In this document: positions 17,946 through 27,243 of the stretch, in pieces
How the letters are laid out: each line of letters opens with the position of its first letter
Numbering within the stretch: the stretch's first letter is position 1
Assembly (NCBI RefSeq): GCF_019880585.1
Contig: NZ_JAINVV010000004.1
Span: 868,001-932,000, forward strand
DNA length: 64,000 nt
Direction: 5' to 3'
Source of the DNA: Sphingomonas colocasiae
GTDB lineage: Bacteria; Pseudomonadota; Alphaproteobacteria; Sphingomonadales; Sphingomonadaceae
The notes under the pieces: model-generated
What the model was told of the DNA's origin: nothing
Seen by the model: the letters and a program-made list of their open reading frames with translations, nothing else
Database searches by the model: none
Position numbers and translations under genes: made by a program

Positions 17946-18209
17946 TCAGGACGCGCTGCTGGTCGCGTTGGTCGCGTTGGCATCGGCGGCGTTGTCGGCT
18001 GCCATGTTCTCGGCATTGCCCATCGCGGCGTCGGTGTTGGTCATCATGTCGTTGGTCGTGCCGTCCATCATGGCGTCTTCGACATTCATTTCTTCGACAT
18101 TGGCGGTCGTGTTGTTCTCGGCGGGCTGGCTGCTGCCGCAGGCCGCGACGAGAAGCGCCGCGCCGGCCACAGCGGAACCGGTCATCAGCTTCGAGATCAT
18201 GTCACGCAT
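17946..18209 (-). CDS. small Asn/Ala/Met-rich lipoprotein
   Basis: The protein has 87 residues. A signal peptide ends in the lipobox LLVAAC (Cys near 24), so it should be acylated and membrane-anchored. The mature chain has low complexity: mostly Asn, Ala, Met, Asp, Thr and Glu, with no Lys or Arg after the lipobox, hence strongly acidic. Motifs such as NTTANVEEMNVEDAMMDG and NATNATSSAS are repeat-like. Small acidic lipoproteins of this sort occur in sphingomonads with no assigned role. It is expressed alone, with its own terminator downstream. Confidence 0.7.
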   Translation of the reverse strand: MRDMISKLMTGSAVAGAALLVAACGSSQPAENNTTANVEEMNVEDAMMDGTTNDMMTNTDAAMGNAENMAADNAADANATNATSSAS

Positions 18210-18294
18210 TTGAAACTCCCTAGTTGCCAGGATCTGGCGGCCCTCTGGCCTTTTCCCAATCCATCACCCAGCGTAAACACAAACTTGATGTGCC

Positions 18295-18954
18295 TCAACC
18301 CTGTCTTTGTGCACCGCACATCGAAGTCAGGAAGTTCGGAAAAGCGCGCGTCAGTGCTGCATCCAGCGCTGCCATGTCGCTGTCTTTGCCCAGTTTCGAG
18401 AGGCTGGTGACCGGAAAGTCCGGAAGGCCGCAGGGCACGATGCCGCCGAAATGGGACAGATCGGGATCGACGTTGACCGAGAAGCCGTGCATCGTCACCC
18501 AGCGGCGCACCCGCACGCCGATCGCGCCGACCTTTGCCTCCTGACCATGGTCGTCGGTCCAGATGCCGATCCGGCCCTCGGCACGCCTGGCGGCGACGCC
18601 GAGTTCTGCCAGCGCGTCGATCACCCAGCCTTCCAGCGCGTGAACGAAGCAGCGGACGTCGCGGCCGCGCTTGCTCAGATCGAGCACGACATAGCCGATG
18701 CGCTGTCCGGGACCGTGATAGGTGTAGCGCCCGCCGCGCCCCGCCGGATACACGGGAAAGCGTGCGTCGATCAGTTCGACCGGGTCCGCGCTCGTGCCCG
18801 CGGTGTAGAGTGGAGGGTGTTGCAGCAGCCAGACGAGTTCAGCCGCTTCCCCGGCGGCGACGGCGGCGGCACGCGCTTCCATCTCCGCCAGTGCTTCGGG
18901 ATAGGAAACCGGCGTGTCGCTGACGCGCCATTCGATCTCTGCGGGGATGTTCAT
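18295..18954 (-). CDS. lipB: octanoyl-[acyl-carrier-protein]-protein N-octanoyltransferase
   Basis: LipB moves the octanoyl group from ACP to lipoyl domains such as GcvH and E2 subunits, the first step of protein lipoylation. From the ATG at 18954 it has 219 residues, normal for the family. Visible are [56 protein letters not shown] with the catalytic Lys, and [15 protein letters not shown] with the catalytic Cys. The frame continues upstream through an intergenic repeat and is not coding there. Its substrate GcvH is encoded about 33 kb away in this window. Confidence 0.95.
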   Translation of the reverse strand: MNIPAEIEWRVSDTPVSYPEALAEMEARAAAVAAGEAAELVWLLQHPPLYTAGTSADPVELIDARFPVYPAGRGGRYTYHGPGQRIGYVVLDLSKRGRDVRCFVHALEGWVIDALAELGVAARRAEGRIGIWTDDHGQEAKVGAIGVRVRRWVTMHGFSVNVDPDLSHFGGIVPCGLPDFPVTSLSKLGKDSDMAALDAALTRAFPNFLTSMCGAQRQG

Positions 18955-19007
18955 GGATCGCCCTGTGCGCGCGGCGCGGCGCGGCTGCAACCCCTGGGCT
19001 TGCGACT

Positions 19008-19145
19008 GAAAAACCGGTTCCCACTTTTTCCTGAACCGCTCTAGAGCATGCAGTGATCCGCCGGACGCGGATCGCATGCCCTCGTCTTTGTTTTGCGCGA
19101 TTTGCGAGCCGTTCGATGATTCCATCGAACTCCAAATCGCTCTAG
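19008..19145 (-). repeat. mosaic intergenic repeat, copy 3 (three hairpins)
   Basis: Three parts follow each other: a type A element (19008-19043, core CCGGTTCCCAC, ending CGCTCTAG); a hairpin with nested GATCCG/CGGATC and GCATGC/GCATGC arms (19046-19079); and a minus-strand copy of the 50-base GANTC hairpin (19095-19145, ending CGCTCTAG). GATTC at 19118-19122 forms the tip of the last one. Confidence 0.85.
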
Positions 19146-19169
19146 AAGGGCGGCCGCAAAGGAGACCGG

Positions 19170-19946
19170 ATGATTAATCTCTCGATCAGTGACGCGTGGA
19201 ACCAGACGATGGCATTCGTCGCGCGCGAAGCCGGGTTGCTGATGCCGGTCGCGTTCGCCTTTGTCGGCTTGCCGAGCGTGATCCTCGGTCAGTTCACGCC
19301 CAGCATGGCGCCGGATCAGACGCCGGAGCCCGGGCCGTGGATGCTGGCGATCATTCCGATGGTCATCCTGTCGATCGCCGGCGGCCTGACGCTCAACAAT
19401 CTGGTGTTGCGTCGGGGAATCAGCGTGGGAGAGGCGATCAGGCTGGCGCTGCCCCGGATCCTGCCGCTGGTTGGCGCTGCGCTGCTCCTGATGCTTGCGG
19501 GCATGGTCGCGAGCGTTCCTGTTCTCATGTTGGCCGCGGTGCTGAGCGGCGGGAACGTCGCGGCGGGAACGGGCATCGCGCTGCTGCTGATGGTTCCGCT
19601 GTTCATATTGGTCGGCATCCGGCTGATGTTCATGAATCCGGTGGCGGCGATGGAAGGGGCGGGGCCGCTCGCGATCGTTTCAAGAAGCTGGGAACTGACG
19701 CGCGGTCAGTTCTTCAAGCTGTTCACGATGTTCGTCGCGTTTTTCGTCGTGCTGATGGTCGCGAGCATCGCGCTTTCCTCGATCTTCGGGATCGTCGTCA
19801 CGGTCGTGATCGGAAGTCCTTCGGACGAACCGATCGCGAAGCTGATCCTGGAACTCGTGAGTGCCGCGCTGAGCACGGTCTTCTCCGTCTATCTGTCAGC
19901 GATGATCGCGCATCTCTACGCGCAAGTGTCTGCGCCGCGAAGCTAG
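19170..19946 (+). CDS. multi-pass membrane protein, hypothetical
   Basis: The protein has 258 residues with about six hydrophobic segments (near 20-38, 55-75, 95-120, 125-150, 180-210 and 225-250). The pattern, with a central [18 protein letters not shown] block, resembles the membrane domain found in glycerophosphoryl diester phosphodiesterase fusions and related stand-alone proteins, whose role is unclear. No catalytic motif is visible. It is preceded by a mosaic repeat and by AGGAGA 7 bases before the ATG. It is convergent with the GNAT gene and the two stop codons share CTAG at 19943-19946. Confidence 0.7.
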   Translation: MINLSISDAWNQTMAFVAREAGLLMPVAFAFVGLPSVILGQFTPSMAPDQTPEPGPWMLAIIPMVILSIAGGLTLNNLVLRRGISVGEAIRLALPRILPLVGAALLLMLAGMVASVPVLMLAAVLSGGNVAAGTGIALLLMVPLFILVGIRLMFMNPVAAMEGAGPLAIVSRSWELTRGQFFKLFTMFVAFFVVLMVASIALSSIFGIVVTVVIGSPSDEPIAKLILELVSAALSTVFSVYLSAMIAHLYAQVSAPRS

Positions 19947-20539
19947 CCCGCGATCACTGGAATGTGCGGCGCGGATTCGCGCGGCAGATGGCCGGCCAGG
20001 CGCGGATCGGGGAAAGTCTCGATGAAGCGGGCGAAGGGCGTGAAGCCCTGCCTCTGATAGAAGCCGAGCGCCCCGGGATGGTCGAGCGTGCAGGTATGCA
20101 CCCAGAGCCGCTCGATCCCGGCGCGCCAGCCCAGCGCCATCGCGTGCGCCATCAGCCAGCGGCCATGCCCTTGTCCGGCCAGTTCGGGCACCAGGCCGAA
20201 AAACCCGATCTCGCATTGGCCCGGCGTCCGGAAGTCGAGTTCCAATATGCCGACTTCGATGCCGCGCGCGTCGAGCACCGCATGGATTTCGTCGAGCGGG
20301 TCGTGGATGATCGCTTCGAGCTGATCGCCGGCCATGATCAGCCGGGAGAACCAGAGCCAGGGTTCGCCGATCCTGCGGAAGAGCTGACGATATTTGTCCG
20401 CACTCGGCGCATGCCACCGCTCCAGCCGCAGTGGCGATGGCGGCAGGGGGCGGGCCGGCGGGCGCTTGCGCATCTCGAGCGAGGTGACGACCGCGGCGAC
20501 ATGGCCGCGTGGCACCGGCGTGAGCCCGGCGGTCGTCAT
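19943..20539 (-). CDS. GNAT family N-acetyltransferase
   Basis: The protein has 198 residues. The acetyl-CoA site is visible as FGLVPELAGQGHGRWLMAHA (about 126-145; QGHGRW is the Q/RxxGxG/A motif), followed by the family-typical VHTCTLDHPGALGFYQRQGF, where ALGFYQRQGF is motif B. The acceptor substrate cannot be read. It is the last gene of an overlapping operon trmL-hemF-GNAT: its ATG overlaps the hemF stop by four bases (20536-20539). Its 3' end overlaps the convergent membrane protein gene by four bases. Confidence 0.88.
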   Translation of the reverse strand: MTTAGLTPVPRGHVAAVVTSLEMRKRPPARPLPPSPLRLERWHAPSADKYRQLFRRIGEPWLWFSRLIMAGDQLEAIIHDPLDEIHAVLDARGIEVGILELDFRTPGQCEIGFFGLVPELAGQGHGRWLMAHAMALGWRAGIERLWVHTCTLDHPGALGFYQRQGFTPFARFIETFPDPRLAGHLPRESAPHIPVIAG

Positions 20540-21378
20540 TCCCAGCTCGCCATCGGCGGCAGGCTCATCAGGATGGCGTCGACATTTCCGCCCGTCTTGA
20601 GGCCGAACAGCGTGCCCCGGTCATACACCAGGTTGAATTCGGCATAGCGCCCGCGCCAGGCAAGCTGGCGGGTACGGTCGGCGTCGGTCCATTCGCTGTT
20701 CATCCGCCGTCGCACGATCTGCGGATAGACGTCGAGAAATGCCTCGCCGACATCGCGGGTGAACGCGAAGCCCGATTCGAAATCGCCTTCGAGATGATCG
20801 TAGAAGATGCCGCCCACGCCGCGATGCACTCCGCGATGGGGAATATAGAAATAATCGTCGGCCCATTGCCTGAAGCGGGGATAATGCGCCGGATCATGCG
20901 CGTCGCAGGCCATTTTCAGGCGCGCGTGGAAGTCGGCCGTGTCGACATCATAGGGAATCGGCGGATTGAGATCGGCCCCCCCCCCGAACCAGCGCTTGGT
21001 GGTCGCCAGGAAGCGGGTGTTCATGTGCACCGCCGGCACATGGGGGTTTGCCATGTGCGCGACCAGGCTGATGCCGGTGGCGAAGAAGCGGGGGTCCTCG
21101 GCGGCGCCATGGATGGTCTTGGCGAAATCGCCTTCGAATCTGCCGCCGACGGTCGAGACGTTCACGCCGACCTTCTCGAAGACCTTGCCTTTCATCACGC
21201 CGCGCACGCCGCCGCCGCCGGGGCTGCCGTCGGGATCGGCGCGGTCCCAGGAAAGATAGTCGAAGCGCGCGTCGCTGCCGGCGTCCCGCTCGATCGCCTC
21301 GAACGCGGCGCAGATCCGGTCGCGCAGGCTTTCGAACCACGTCCGCGCCGCCTGTTGCTCGGTATCGAGCTCGATCAT
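20536..21378 (-). CDS. hemF: oxygen-dependent coproporphyrinogen III oxidase
   Basis: HemF decarboxylates coproporphyrinogen III to protoporphyrinogen IX using oxygen, an aerobic haem-synthesis step in the cytoplasm. The protein has 280 residues with the family blocks GGGGVRGVMKGKVFEKVGVN, VHMNTRFL, WFGGGADLNPPIPYD, YFYIPHRGVHRGVGGIFYD and VYPQIVRRR. The WFGGG motif is encoded by a run of ten identical bases (C on the plus strand, 20976-20985), a slippage-prone tract; the frame is open as given. It overlaps trmL upstream and the GNAT gene downstream by four bases each, so expression is probably coupled. Confidence 0.96.
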   Translation of the reverse strand: MIELDTEQQAARTWFESLRDRICAAFEAIERDAGSDARFDYLSWDRADPDGSPGGGGVRGVMKGKVFEKVGVNVSTVGGRFEGDFAKTIHGAAEDPRFFATGISLVAHMANPHVPAVHMNTRFLATTKRWFGGGADLNPPIPYDVDTADFHARLKMACDAHDPAHYPRFRQWADDYFYIPHRGVHRGVGGIFYDHLEGDFESGFAFTRDVGEAFLDVYPQIVRRRMNSEWTDADRTRQLAWRGRYAEFNLVYDRGTLFGLKTGGNVDAILMSLPPMASWE

Positions 21379-21824
21379 TCCGGCATTCCTCCTGTCTGCC
21401 TGAGCGCCTCGGTGAGCGCGATGCCAGCCGACATGCCCAGATTCAAGGACCGAAAGCCGGCGCGAAGCGGAATGCGGACGCGCAATTCGGCGCGATCGTG
21501 CACGTCATCCGGCACACCCGCGCTTTCGGATCCCATCAGCAATATGTCGTCGGGCGCGAATGCCGCCTGATGCAGCGGCATCGCGCCGCGTGTGGTCAAA
21601 AGCGCGAGGCGGCCGGTCCGCGCGCTGTCGAACGCCGCCCAATCGCTGTGGCGCGTTATTTCCGCCGCGGCGGCATAATCCATGCCCGCGCGCGCGAGGC
21701 GCTTGTCCGAAAAGGCGAAGCCGCAGGGTTCGATGATGTCGACGGGGACGCCGTAACAGGCGGCCAGGCGCAGGACAGCCCCGACATTTCCGGCGATTTC
21801 GGGTTGATAGAGAGCAATTCGCAT
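21375..21824 (-). CDS. trmL: tRNA (cytidine(34)-2'-O)-methyltransferase
   Basis: TrmL is a SPOUT-class enzyme that methylates the wobble ribose of leucine tRNAs with SAM. The 149 residues match the family. It starts MRIALYQPEIAGNVGAVLR, with PEIAGNxGxxxR as the conserved N-terminal motif, and has the trefoil-knot SAM loop as LLMGSESAGVPDDV and IPLRAGFRSLNLGMSAGIA near the C-terminus. It is the first gene of an operon with hemF and a GNAT gene, overlapping hemF by four bases. It is divergent from petA; the 248-base gap between them probably holds both promoters. Confidence 0.95.
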   Translation of the reverse strand: MRIALYQPEIAGNVGAVLRLAACYGVPVDIIEPCGFAFSDKRLARAGMDYAAAAEITRHSDWAAFDSARTGRLALLTTRGAMPLHQAAFAPDDILLMGSESAGVPDDVHDRAELRVRIPLRAGFRSLNLGMSAGIALTEALRQTGGMPE

Positions 21825-22072
21825 GATGCGCCATTAGAGCCGATTCATGCCGCTGTGAAACACCCTGAACGCCCGAAATCGCCTCTCGGCGAAAGCATTG
21901 GGCGCGGGGGTGCCGCGGAACAGTCAAATTGCAGTTGGCAAAACCGCCGTCACTTGGCTATCAGGCCGGCGATCCGCCCCGGACCAAGGGCGGAATGAGG
22001 GGCTTGGTCACGTGTTGCCGCGCATGCGCGGCCGATCCCCTGCATATCGATTCGAACCGCAAGGGCAGGTGA

Positions 22073-22642
22073 ATGGCTACGCTGGAACAGACCGCCCCGG
22101 GCGAGACCGACCCCTCCGAAGAGGGTGTGCGCCGCCGGGATTTCATCAATATCGCGGCGGTCAGTTTCGCCGGAGTCGGCGCGGCTGCCGTGGTGCTGCC
22201 GCTGATCAACCAGATGAACCCTTCGGCGGACGTGCTCGCGCTCGCCTCGATCGAACAGGATGTCGCGGCGATCCAGCCGGGGCAGGCGATCAAGACGGTG
22301 TTCCGCAAGCAGCCGCTGTTCATTCGCCACCTGACTCCCAAGGAGATCGCGGAGGCCGATGCCGTGCCGGTGGATTCGCTGCGCGATCCCCAGTCGCTCG
22401 CTGACCGCACCAAGGAAGGCAAGCAGCAGTGGCTGATCACCATGGGCGTCTGCACCCATCTCGGCTGCGTGCCGCTGGGCGCCGCCGAAGGTGAGAATCG
22501 CGGCGAGTTCGGCGGCTATTTCTGCCCGTGCCATGGCTCGCACTACGATACGGCCGCGCGCATCCGCAAAGGCCCGGCGCCCAAGAATCTGGAAGTGCCG
22601 GAATATGAATTCACGTCGGACACGCTGGTCCGGATCGGGTGA
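22073..22642 (+). CDS. petA: ubiquinol-cytochrome c reductase, Rieske iron-sulfur subunit
   Basis: This subunit of the cytochrome bc1 complex accepts electrons from ubiquinol through a [2Fe-2S] cluster. The 189 residues include an N-terminal twin-arginine-like RRRDFINIAAVSF before the single membrane anchor (about 24-45), the typical Tat-dependent topology for Rieske proteins. The cluster motifs are CTHLGC and CPCHGSHYD, each giving one Cys and one His plus the disulfide Cys. petB follows after 11 bases and petC after that, the usual petABC operon for aerobic respiration in alphaproteobacteria. Confidence 0.96.
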   Translation: MATLEQTAPGETDPSEEGVRRRDFINIAAVSFAGVGAAAVVLPLINQMNPSADVLALASIEQDVAAIQPGQAIKTVFRKQPLFIRHLTPKEIAEADAVPVDSLRDPQSLADRTKEGKQQWLITMGVCTHLGCVPLGAAEGENRGEFGGYFCPCHGSHYDTAARIRKGPAPKNLEVPEYEFTSDTLVRIG

Positions 22643-22653
22643 GGTAGACACAG

Positions 22654-23955
22654 ATGAGCTTTCCCTGGGCTGAGCAATATGCGCCGAAGCACCCGTTGAT
22701 GCGCTATCTGGACGAGAAGCTGCCTCTGCCGCGTCTCGTCTACAATGCGGTCGGCGCCGGCTATCCGGTTCCGCGCAATCTCAATTACTTCTGGAATTTC
22801 GGCGTTCTCGCCGGCGCGGCGCTCGCGATCCAGATCATCACCGGTATCGTCCTCGCCATGCATTATGCGGCGAACGGCGCGGTGGCGTTCGATTCGGTCG
22901 AGCATATCATGCGCGACGTCAATGCCGGATGGCTGCTGCGCTACGCGCATGCCAACGGCGCGTCGATGTTCTTCATCGTCGTTTATCTGCACATCTTCCG
23001 CGGCCTTTATTACGGATCGTACAAGGCGCCGCGCGAGATGGTGTGGCTGCTCGGCCTCGTCATCTTCCTGCTGATGATGGCCACCGCGTTCATGGGCTAT
23101 GTGCTTCCCTGGGGGCAGATGAGCTTCTGGGGCGCGAAGGTGATCACCGGCCTGTTCGGTGCGATCCCGCTGGTGGGCGAACCGATCCAGACCTGGCTGC
23201 TCGGCGGCTTCGCGCCTGACAATGCCGCTCTGAACCGCTTCTTCTCGCTGCACTATCTGCTGCCGTTCGTGATTGCCGCCGTCATCGTGCTGCACATCTG
23301 GGCGCTGCACATCCCCGGCTCGTCGAACCCGACGGGCGTGGAAGTGAAGGGGCCGCAGGACACCGTTCCGTTCCATCCCTATTACACGGCGAAGGACGGT
23401 TTCGGACTGGGCGTGTTCCTGCTCGTCTTCGCGGCGCTGCTCTTCTATGCGCCCAACTATCTGGGCCATGCCGACAACTATATTCCGGCGAACCCGCTCT
23501 CGACCCCGGCGCATATCGTTCCCGAATGGTATTTCTGGCCGTTCTACGCGATCCTGCGCGCCTTCACGGTCGATTTCATCCTGCCGGCGAAGCTGTGGGG
23601 CGTGCTGGCGATGTTCGCCGCGATCCTGCTGCTGTTCTTCCTGCCCTGGCTCGACAAGTCCTCGGTCCGTTCGGCCAATTACCGGCCGCTCTACCGCAAG
23701 TTCTTCTGGTTCGGCCTGGTGCCCTGCGTTCTCGTGCTCGGCTATTGCGGCGGTGCGCCGGCGGAAGAGCCCTATGTGATGATCTCGCAGATCGCCGCAG
23801 CTTATTATTTCGCGCACTTCCTGATCATCCTGCCGATCGTGTCGAAGATCGAGCGGCCGCTGCCGCTGCCCAATTCGATCACCGAAGCGGTCCTGGCGGG
23901 CAAGGACGGCGCAACGCTCTCGACCAACACTGCCTCCGCGCAGCCGGCCGAATAA
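22654..23955 (+). CDS. petB: cytochrome b of the bc1 complex
   Basis: Cytochrome b is the membrane core of complex III, holding both b haems and the two quinone sites. The 433 residues contain about eight membrane helices. Seen in order: [14 protein letters not shown], the first haem-ligand helix around [39 protein letters not shown] (Qo site), [20 protein letters not shown] with the second pair of His ligands, and [14 protein letters not shown] (the PEWY motif of the Qo site). The extra C-terminal tail of about 30 residues is hydrophilic. It sits between petA and petC, with short gaps of 11 and 14 bases. Confidence 0.97.
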   Translation: MSFPWAEQYAPKHPLMRYLDEKLPLPRLVYNAVGAGYPVPRNLNYFWNFGVLAGAALAIQIITGIVLAMHYAANGAVAFDSVEHIMRDVNAGWLLRYAHANGASMFFIVVYLHIFRGLYYGSYKAPREMVWLLGLVIFLLMMATAFMGYVLPWGQMSFWGAKVITGLFGAIPLVGEPIQTWLLGGFAPDNAALNRFFSLHYLLPFVIAAVIVLHIWALHIPGSSNPTGVEVKGPQDTVPFHPYYTAKDGFGLGVFLLVFAALLFYAPNYLGHADNYIPANPLSTPAHIVPEWYFWPFYAILRAFTVDFILPAKLWGVLAMFAAILLLFFLPWLDKSSVRSANYRPLYRKFFWFGLVPCVLVLGYCGGAPAEEPYVMISQIAAAYYFAHFLIILPIVSKIERPLPLPNSITEAVLAGKDGATLSTNTASAQPAE

Positions 23956-23969
23956 GGGGTTAGAACAAC

Positions 23970-24839
23970 ATGGTCCGTCCTATCGGTTTCCTGGTCGGTC
24001 TCGGCTTTGTCGGCGTCCTGTTGTGGTCGCTGCTCTGGGGTGCCATCGCTTATGTGAGCGAACCACCCGCGCCCACCGCCGAGCACGCGTTCCACAAACA
24101 CCCCAAGCACGAAGTGGCGTTCAGCTTCACCGGCCCGTTCGGCAAGTTTGATCAAGGCCAGCTTCAGCGTGGCTTCAAGGTCTACAAGGAAGTCTGTGCC
24201 GCCTGCCACTCGCTGCGTCTGGTTTCCTTCCGCGACCTGCAGAATATCGGTTTCACCGAAGGACAGGTGAAGACGATCGCGTCCGAATGGGCGATCGAGA
24301 CGCCGAGCATCAATCCGGAGACGGGCGAGCCGGCAACGCGCAAGTCGATCCCGGCCGACCGCTTCCCGTCGCCGTTCGCCAACGAAGTCGCCGCGCGTGC
24401 CGCGAATGCCGGTGCCTTGCCGCCCGATCTTTCGCTGATGACCAAGGCCCGGCATGACGGCACGAACTATGTCTATTCGCTGCTGACCGGCTATGTTGAT
24501 CAGAAGGGCTACAAGAACGAGAAGGGCGAGGAATTGCTCAAGGCATTCCCGGACGCAAAGACCGGTGAAGGCCTGCACTTCAACCCCTATTTCGCGAACC
24601 TGAACCTTGCGATGGCGCCGCCGTTGACCGGTAACGATCAGGTGACGTTCGACGACGGTACCAAGTCGACCGTTCCGCAGATGGCGCAGGACGTCGCCGC
24701 CTTCCTCACCTGGACGGCGGAGCCCAAGCTGGAGAACCGCCATAGCGTCGGCCTGGGCGTGATCATCTTCCTGCTGTTCTTCACCGTGCTGACCTGGATG
24801 GCGTACCAGAATATCTGGCGCGACAAGAAGGGGCACTGA
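23970..24839 (+). CDS. petC: cytochrome c1 of the bc1 complex
   Basis: Cytochrome c1 takes electrons from the Rieske protein and passes them to cytochrome c in the periplasm. The 289 residues begin with an uncleaved-looking hydrophobic segment (about 5-27). The haem c motif is CAACHS near 72-77. NPYFANLNLAMAPPLTGNDQ carries the Met that serves as sixth haem ligand, and TWTAEPKLENR precedes the C-terminal anchor helix (about 255-278, GLGVIIFLLFFTVLTWMAY). It is the last gene of petABC; apt begins 8 bases further on and may be co-transcribed. Confidence 0.96.
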   Translation: MVRPIGFLVGLGFVGVLLWSLLWGAIAYVSEPPAPTAEHAFHKHPKHEVAFSFTGPFGKFDQGQLQRGFKVYKEVCAACHSLRLVSFRDLQNIGFTEGQVKTIASEWAIETPSINPETGEPATRKSIPADRFPSPFANEVAARAANAGALPPDLSLMTKARHDGTNYVYSLLTGYVDQKGYKNEKGEELLKAFPDAKTGEGLHFNPYFANLNLAMAPPLTGNDQVTFDDGTKSTVPQMAQDVAAFLTWTAEPKLENRHSVGLGVIIFLLFFTVLTWMAYQNIWRDKKGH

Positions 24840-24847
24840 GCGACCCG

Positions 24848-25399
24848 ATGAGCGCCGGCAGCGACGCCAACGCCGATCTGAAGGCGCTCATCCGCACCAT
24901 TCCGGACTTTCCGCAGCCCGGAATCCAGTTTCGTGACATCACCGCCCTGCTGCTCGATGGCCCCGGCTTCGCCGAGACCGTCGATCGGCTGGCGGTGTTG
25001 GCGCGTCCGATGGCGCCCGATCTCATCGCATGCGTCGAGGCCAGGGGCTTCCTGTTCGGCGCCGCGCTCGCGAAGGAATTGAAGCTGGGCGTGCTGCCCA
25101 TCCGCAAGCGCGGCAAGCTGCCCGGTCAAACCGTCGGCGTGGATTATGCGCTCGAATACGGCACGGACCGGCTGGAGATGCACGCGCACGACCTGATCCC
25201 GCCCAGGCGCGTGTTGATCGTCGACGATCTGATCGCCACCGGCGGTACGGTGATGGCGACCGCGGAGCTTGTCCGTATCCAGGGTGGGGAGGTGGCTGGC
25301 GCGCTGTTCGTCGTCGACCTACCCGAACTGGGCGGCGCGGACCGTCTGCGTCAGGCCGGGATCACCGTCGAAAGCCTGGTCGCTTTCGACGGGCATTGA
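24848..25399 (+). CDS. apt: adenine phosphoribosyltransferase
   Basis: Apt salvages adenine by condensing it with PRPP to AMP. The 183-residue protein has the typical N-terminus IRTIPDFPQPGIQFRDIT, the adenine-binding VEARGFLFGAALA, and the PRPP-binding loop RVLIVDDLIATGGTVMATAE near 121-140. Its start is 8 bases after petC, so readthrough from the bc1 operon is likely. This arrangement of apt after petABC is seen in other sphingomonads as far as I recall. A convergent MaoC-like gene ends 36 bases downstream. Confidence 0.95.
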   Translation: MSAGSDANADLKALIRTIPDFPQPGIQFRDITALLLDGPGFAETVDRLAVLARPMAPDLIACVEARGFLFGAALAKELKLGVLPIRKRGKLPGQTVGVDYALEYGTDRLEMHAHDLIPPRRVLIVDDLIATGGTVMATAELVRIQGGEVAGALFVVDLPELGGADRLRQAGITVESLVAFDGH

Positions 25400-25435
25400 T
25401 CGAACGGAACTTTCCCTTCCGCTCGTCTTTCCGTT

Positions 25436-25888
25436 TCAGCCTTCGGTCGGCCGTCTGCGGATGAGCGCGGTGTTCACGTAGCTCATGACCTTCTCGCCGT
25501 CCTGATTGAAGACGCTCAGGCGCGATCGATAGGTGCCCCGATCGGGCTTGCTGCGCGATTCGGTCTTTTCGAGGATCTCGATCTCGCAGCGCAGCGTGTC
25601 GCCGGGATAGACGGGTTTCCACCAGCGCAGATCGTCGATGCCGAGTCCGCCGAGTCCGGCCTGTTTCGTGGTTTCCAGATGCGCGACGATCATCGACATG
25701 GATATCGACGCCGTGTGCCAGCCGCTGGCCGCGATCCGGCCGAAATAGGTTTGGGCGGCAGCCTCATCCGAAAGGTGGAAGGGCTGGGGATCGAACTTCC
25801 TCGCGAATTCGATCACCTCGTCGCGCGTCACTTCATACCGGCCGAACTGGGTCTTCGACCCGACCTCGATATCCTCGAAATACTGCAT
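25436..25888 (-). CDS. MaoC-family hydratase
   Basis: A single hot-dog domain protein of 150 residues from the ATG at 25888. Three start codons lie in a row (GTG ATG ATG); the last has GGAGG at five bases, so it is preferred. Visible are YFEDIEVGSKTQFGRYEVT, FARKFDPQPFHLSDEAA with the hydratase Asp and His (DPQPFH), and GRIAASGWHTASISMSM, the typical MaoC core. It most likely hydrates a 2-enoyl-CoA, but the acyl chain is not known. It is followed by the lipoprotein phosphodiesterase gene in reverse order on the same strand, separated by about 47 bases. Confidence 0.9.
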   Translation of the reverse strand: MQYFEDIEVGSKTQFGRYEVTRDEVIEFARKFDPQPFHLSDEAAAQTYFGRIAASGWHTASISMSMIVAHLETTKQAGLGGLGIDDLRWWKPVYPGDTLRCEIEILEKTESRSKPDRGTYRSRLSVFNQDGEKVMSYVNTALIRRRPTEG

Positions 25889-25935
25889 CATCACCTCCGC
25901 GAAGCCAGTGCTTCAAGCTGACGTTCCCGGCAACG

Positions 25936-27180
25936 TCAATCGCCGGCCGTCCGAAGGATCGGTCGCAGCGTCTTCGCATCGCCGTCATTGGGCTGGGCCG
26001 GCACGCCGATCAGCGACGCCAGCAGGGGGTAGAGGTCGACATTGTCGAACTTCGCCGGGATCGTGCCGTCGCGCCGGAATGCGGGGCCGTGGACCAGGAA
26101 CAGCGCGGTCATGTCCGGATCGTCCGGATCATAGCCATGATCGCCCTTGTTGGTCGGCAGCCTTCCGGCCATCACCTCCGCACCCGGTTTGGCGAGGCAT
26201 AGAAACGCGGCGACGCGCGGATTCTCGCCATAACGAAAGCGCCTGGGGACATCGGCCTTTCGCCAGCAGTCCATATTCGGATTGGGCGCGAGCAGCGCGC
26301 GCGCGACGATCTCGTCATGGCCGGGCATGGGGTCGATCGATGCGAACGGACCGAAGCTGATCAGGCGATAGCTGCCCCGTGGCAGCAGCCTCTCGATCAG
26401 CACGGTCCGCTCGGGTTCGATCTGCCGCATGCCGTGATCGGAGACGATGACGAGGTTGGCGGGTTGGCCGAGCGCATCGAGGCCTGCGGCAAGTTCGCCG
26501 ATCAACGCGTCCGCTTCCCGCACCGCCGCGATCGTCGCGTCGCTGTGCGGGCCCTGCTTGTGGCTGGTCTTGTCGACCAGGTCGAAATAGAGCGTCACGA
26601 ACGCGGGGCGGATCGCGGCGGGGCGCCGCATCCAGTCCATGACGGTTCGCACGCGTTGCGCTTCGGTGTAATTGGGATCGAACCGGGCCCAGTCGCTTGG
26701 ACGGATACCGTCATGCGGGGCTTCCTCGCCCGGCCAGAACATCGTTCCCGTCAATATCCCGTTCTTCTCGGCGGTGATCCAGATCGGCTCCGCCTCCGCC
26801 CACCAGAACGGATCGGCGGCCGCCAGCTCCTTGCTCTGGAAGCGGTCGTTCGGGCGGCGGGGATCGAACAGGGTGTTGGCGACGATGCCATGGCGGTCGG
26901 GCCGCAGACCGGTGACCAGCGTGTAATGATTGGGGAAGGTGAGCGTCGGAAAACTCGGACGCATCGTCGCCTTCACGCCCTTCCTGGCCAGTGCGTCCAG
27001 CACGGGCGTGTCGCCGCGCTCGAGATAATCCGGCCGTAACGCGTCGATCGAGATCAGGATGGTGACGGGCCGCCTCTGTTCGACCGCCGGGGCGGTGGAT
27101 GGCGGGGGCGTCGTCGCACATGCCGTCAGGGCGAGAACGGTGAGGGTGGCGAGCAGGGATCGGAACATCGAGATTTCCAA
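25936..27180 (-). CDS. lipoprotein alkaline phosphatase/nucleotide pyrophosphatase family
   Basis: The protein has 414 residues from a TTG at 27180 that has GGAGGAGG just upstream; an ATG four codons later (27168) has no properly spaced Shine-Dalgarno sequence. A signal peptide ends in the lipobox LALTAC (Cys near 21), so it is membrane-anchored outside the cytoplasm. The family core is visible: ISIDALRPDYL (metal Asp), FPTLTFPNHYTLVTG with the nucleophilic Thr, GIVANTLFDP, VSDHGM (metal Asp and His) and KGDHGYDPDD near the end. Such ectonucleotide pyrophosphatase/phosphodiesterase-like enzymes cleave phosphodiesters; the substrate here is not known. Confidence 0.88.
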   Translation of the reverse strand: MEISMFRSLLATLTVLALTACATTPPPSTAPAVEQRRPVTILISIDALRPDYLERGDTPVLDALARKGVKATMRPSFPTLTFPNHYTLVTGLRPDRHGIVANTLFDPRRPNDRFQSKELAAADPFWWAEAEPIWITAEKNGILTGTMFWPGEEAPHDGIRPSDWARFDPNYTEAQRVRTVMDWMRRPAAIRPAFVTLYFDLVDKTSHKQGPHSDATIAAVREADALIGELAAGLDALGQPANLVIVSDHGMRQIEPERTVLIERLLPRGSYRLISFGPFASIDPMPGHDEIVARALLAPNPNMDCWRKADVPRRFRYGENPRVAAFLCLAKPGAEVMAGRLPTNKGDHGYDPDDPDMTALFLVHGPAFRRDGTIPAKFDNVDLYPLLASLIGVPAQPNDGDAKTLRPILRTAGD

Positions 27181-27243
27181 TGACCTCCTCCTGCTACGGG
27201 AATGTGACCCAAGAGCCTTTCTTATTTCAATATCTTGATCCGG

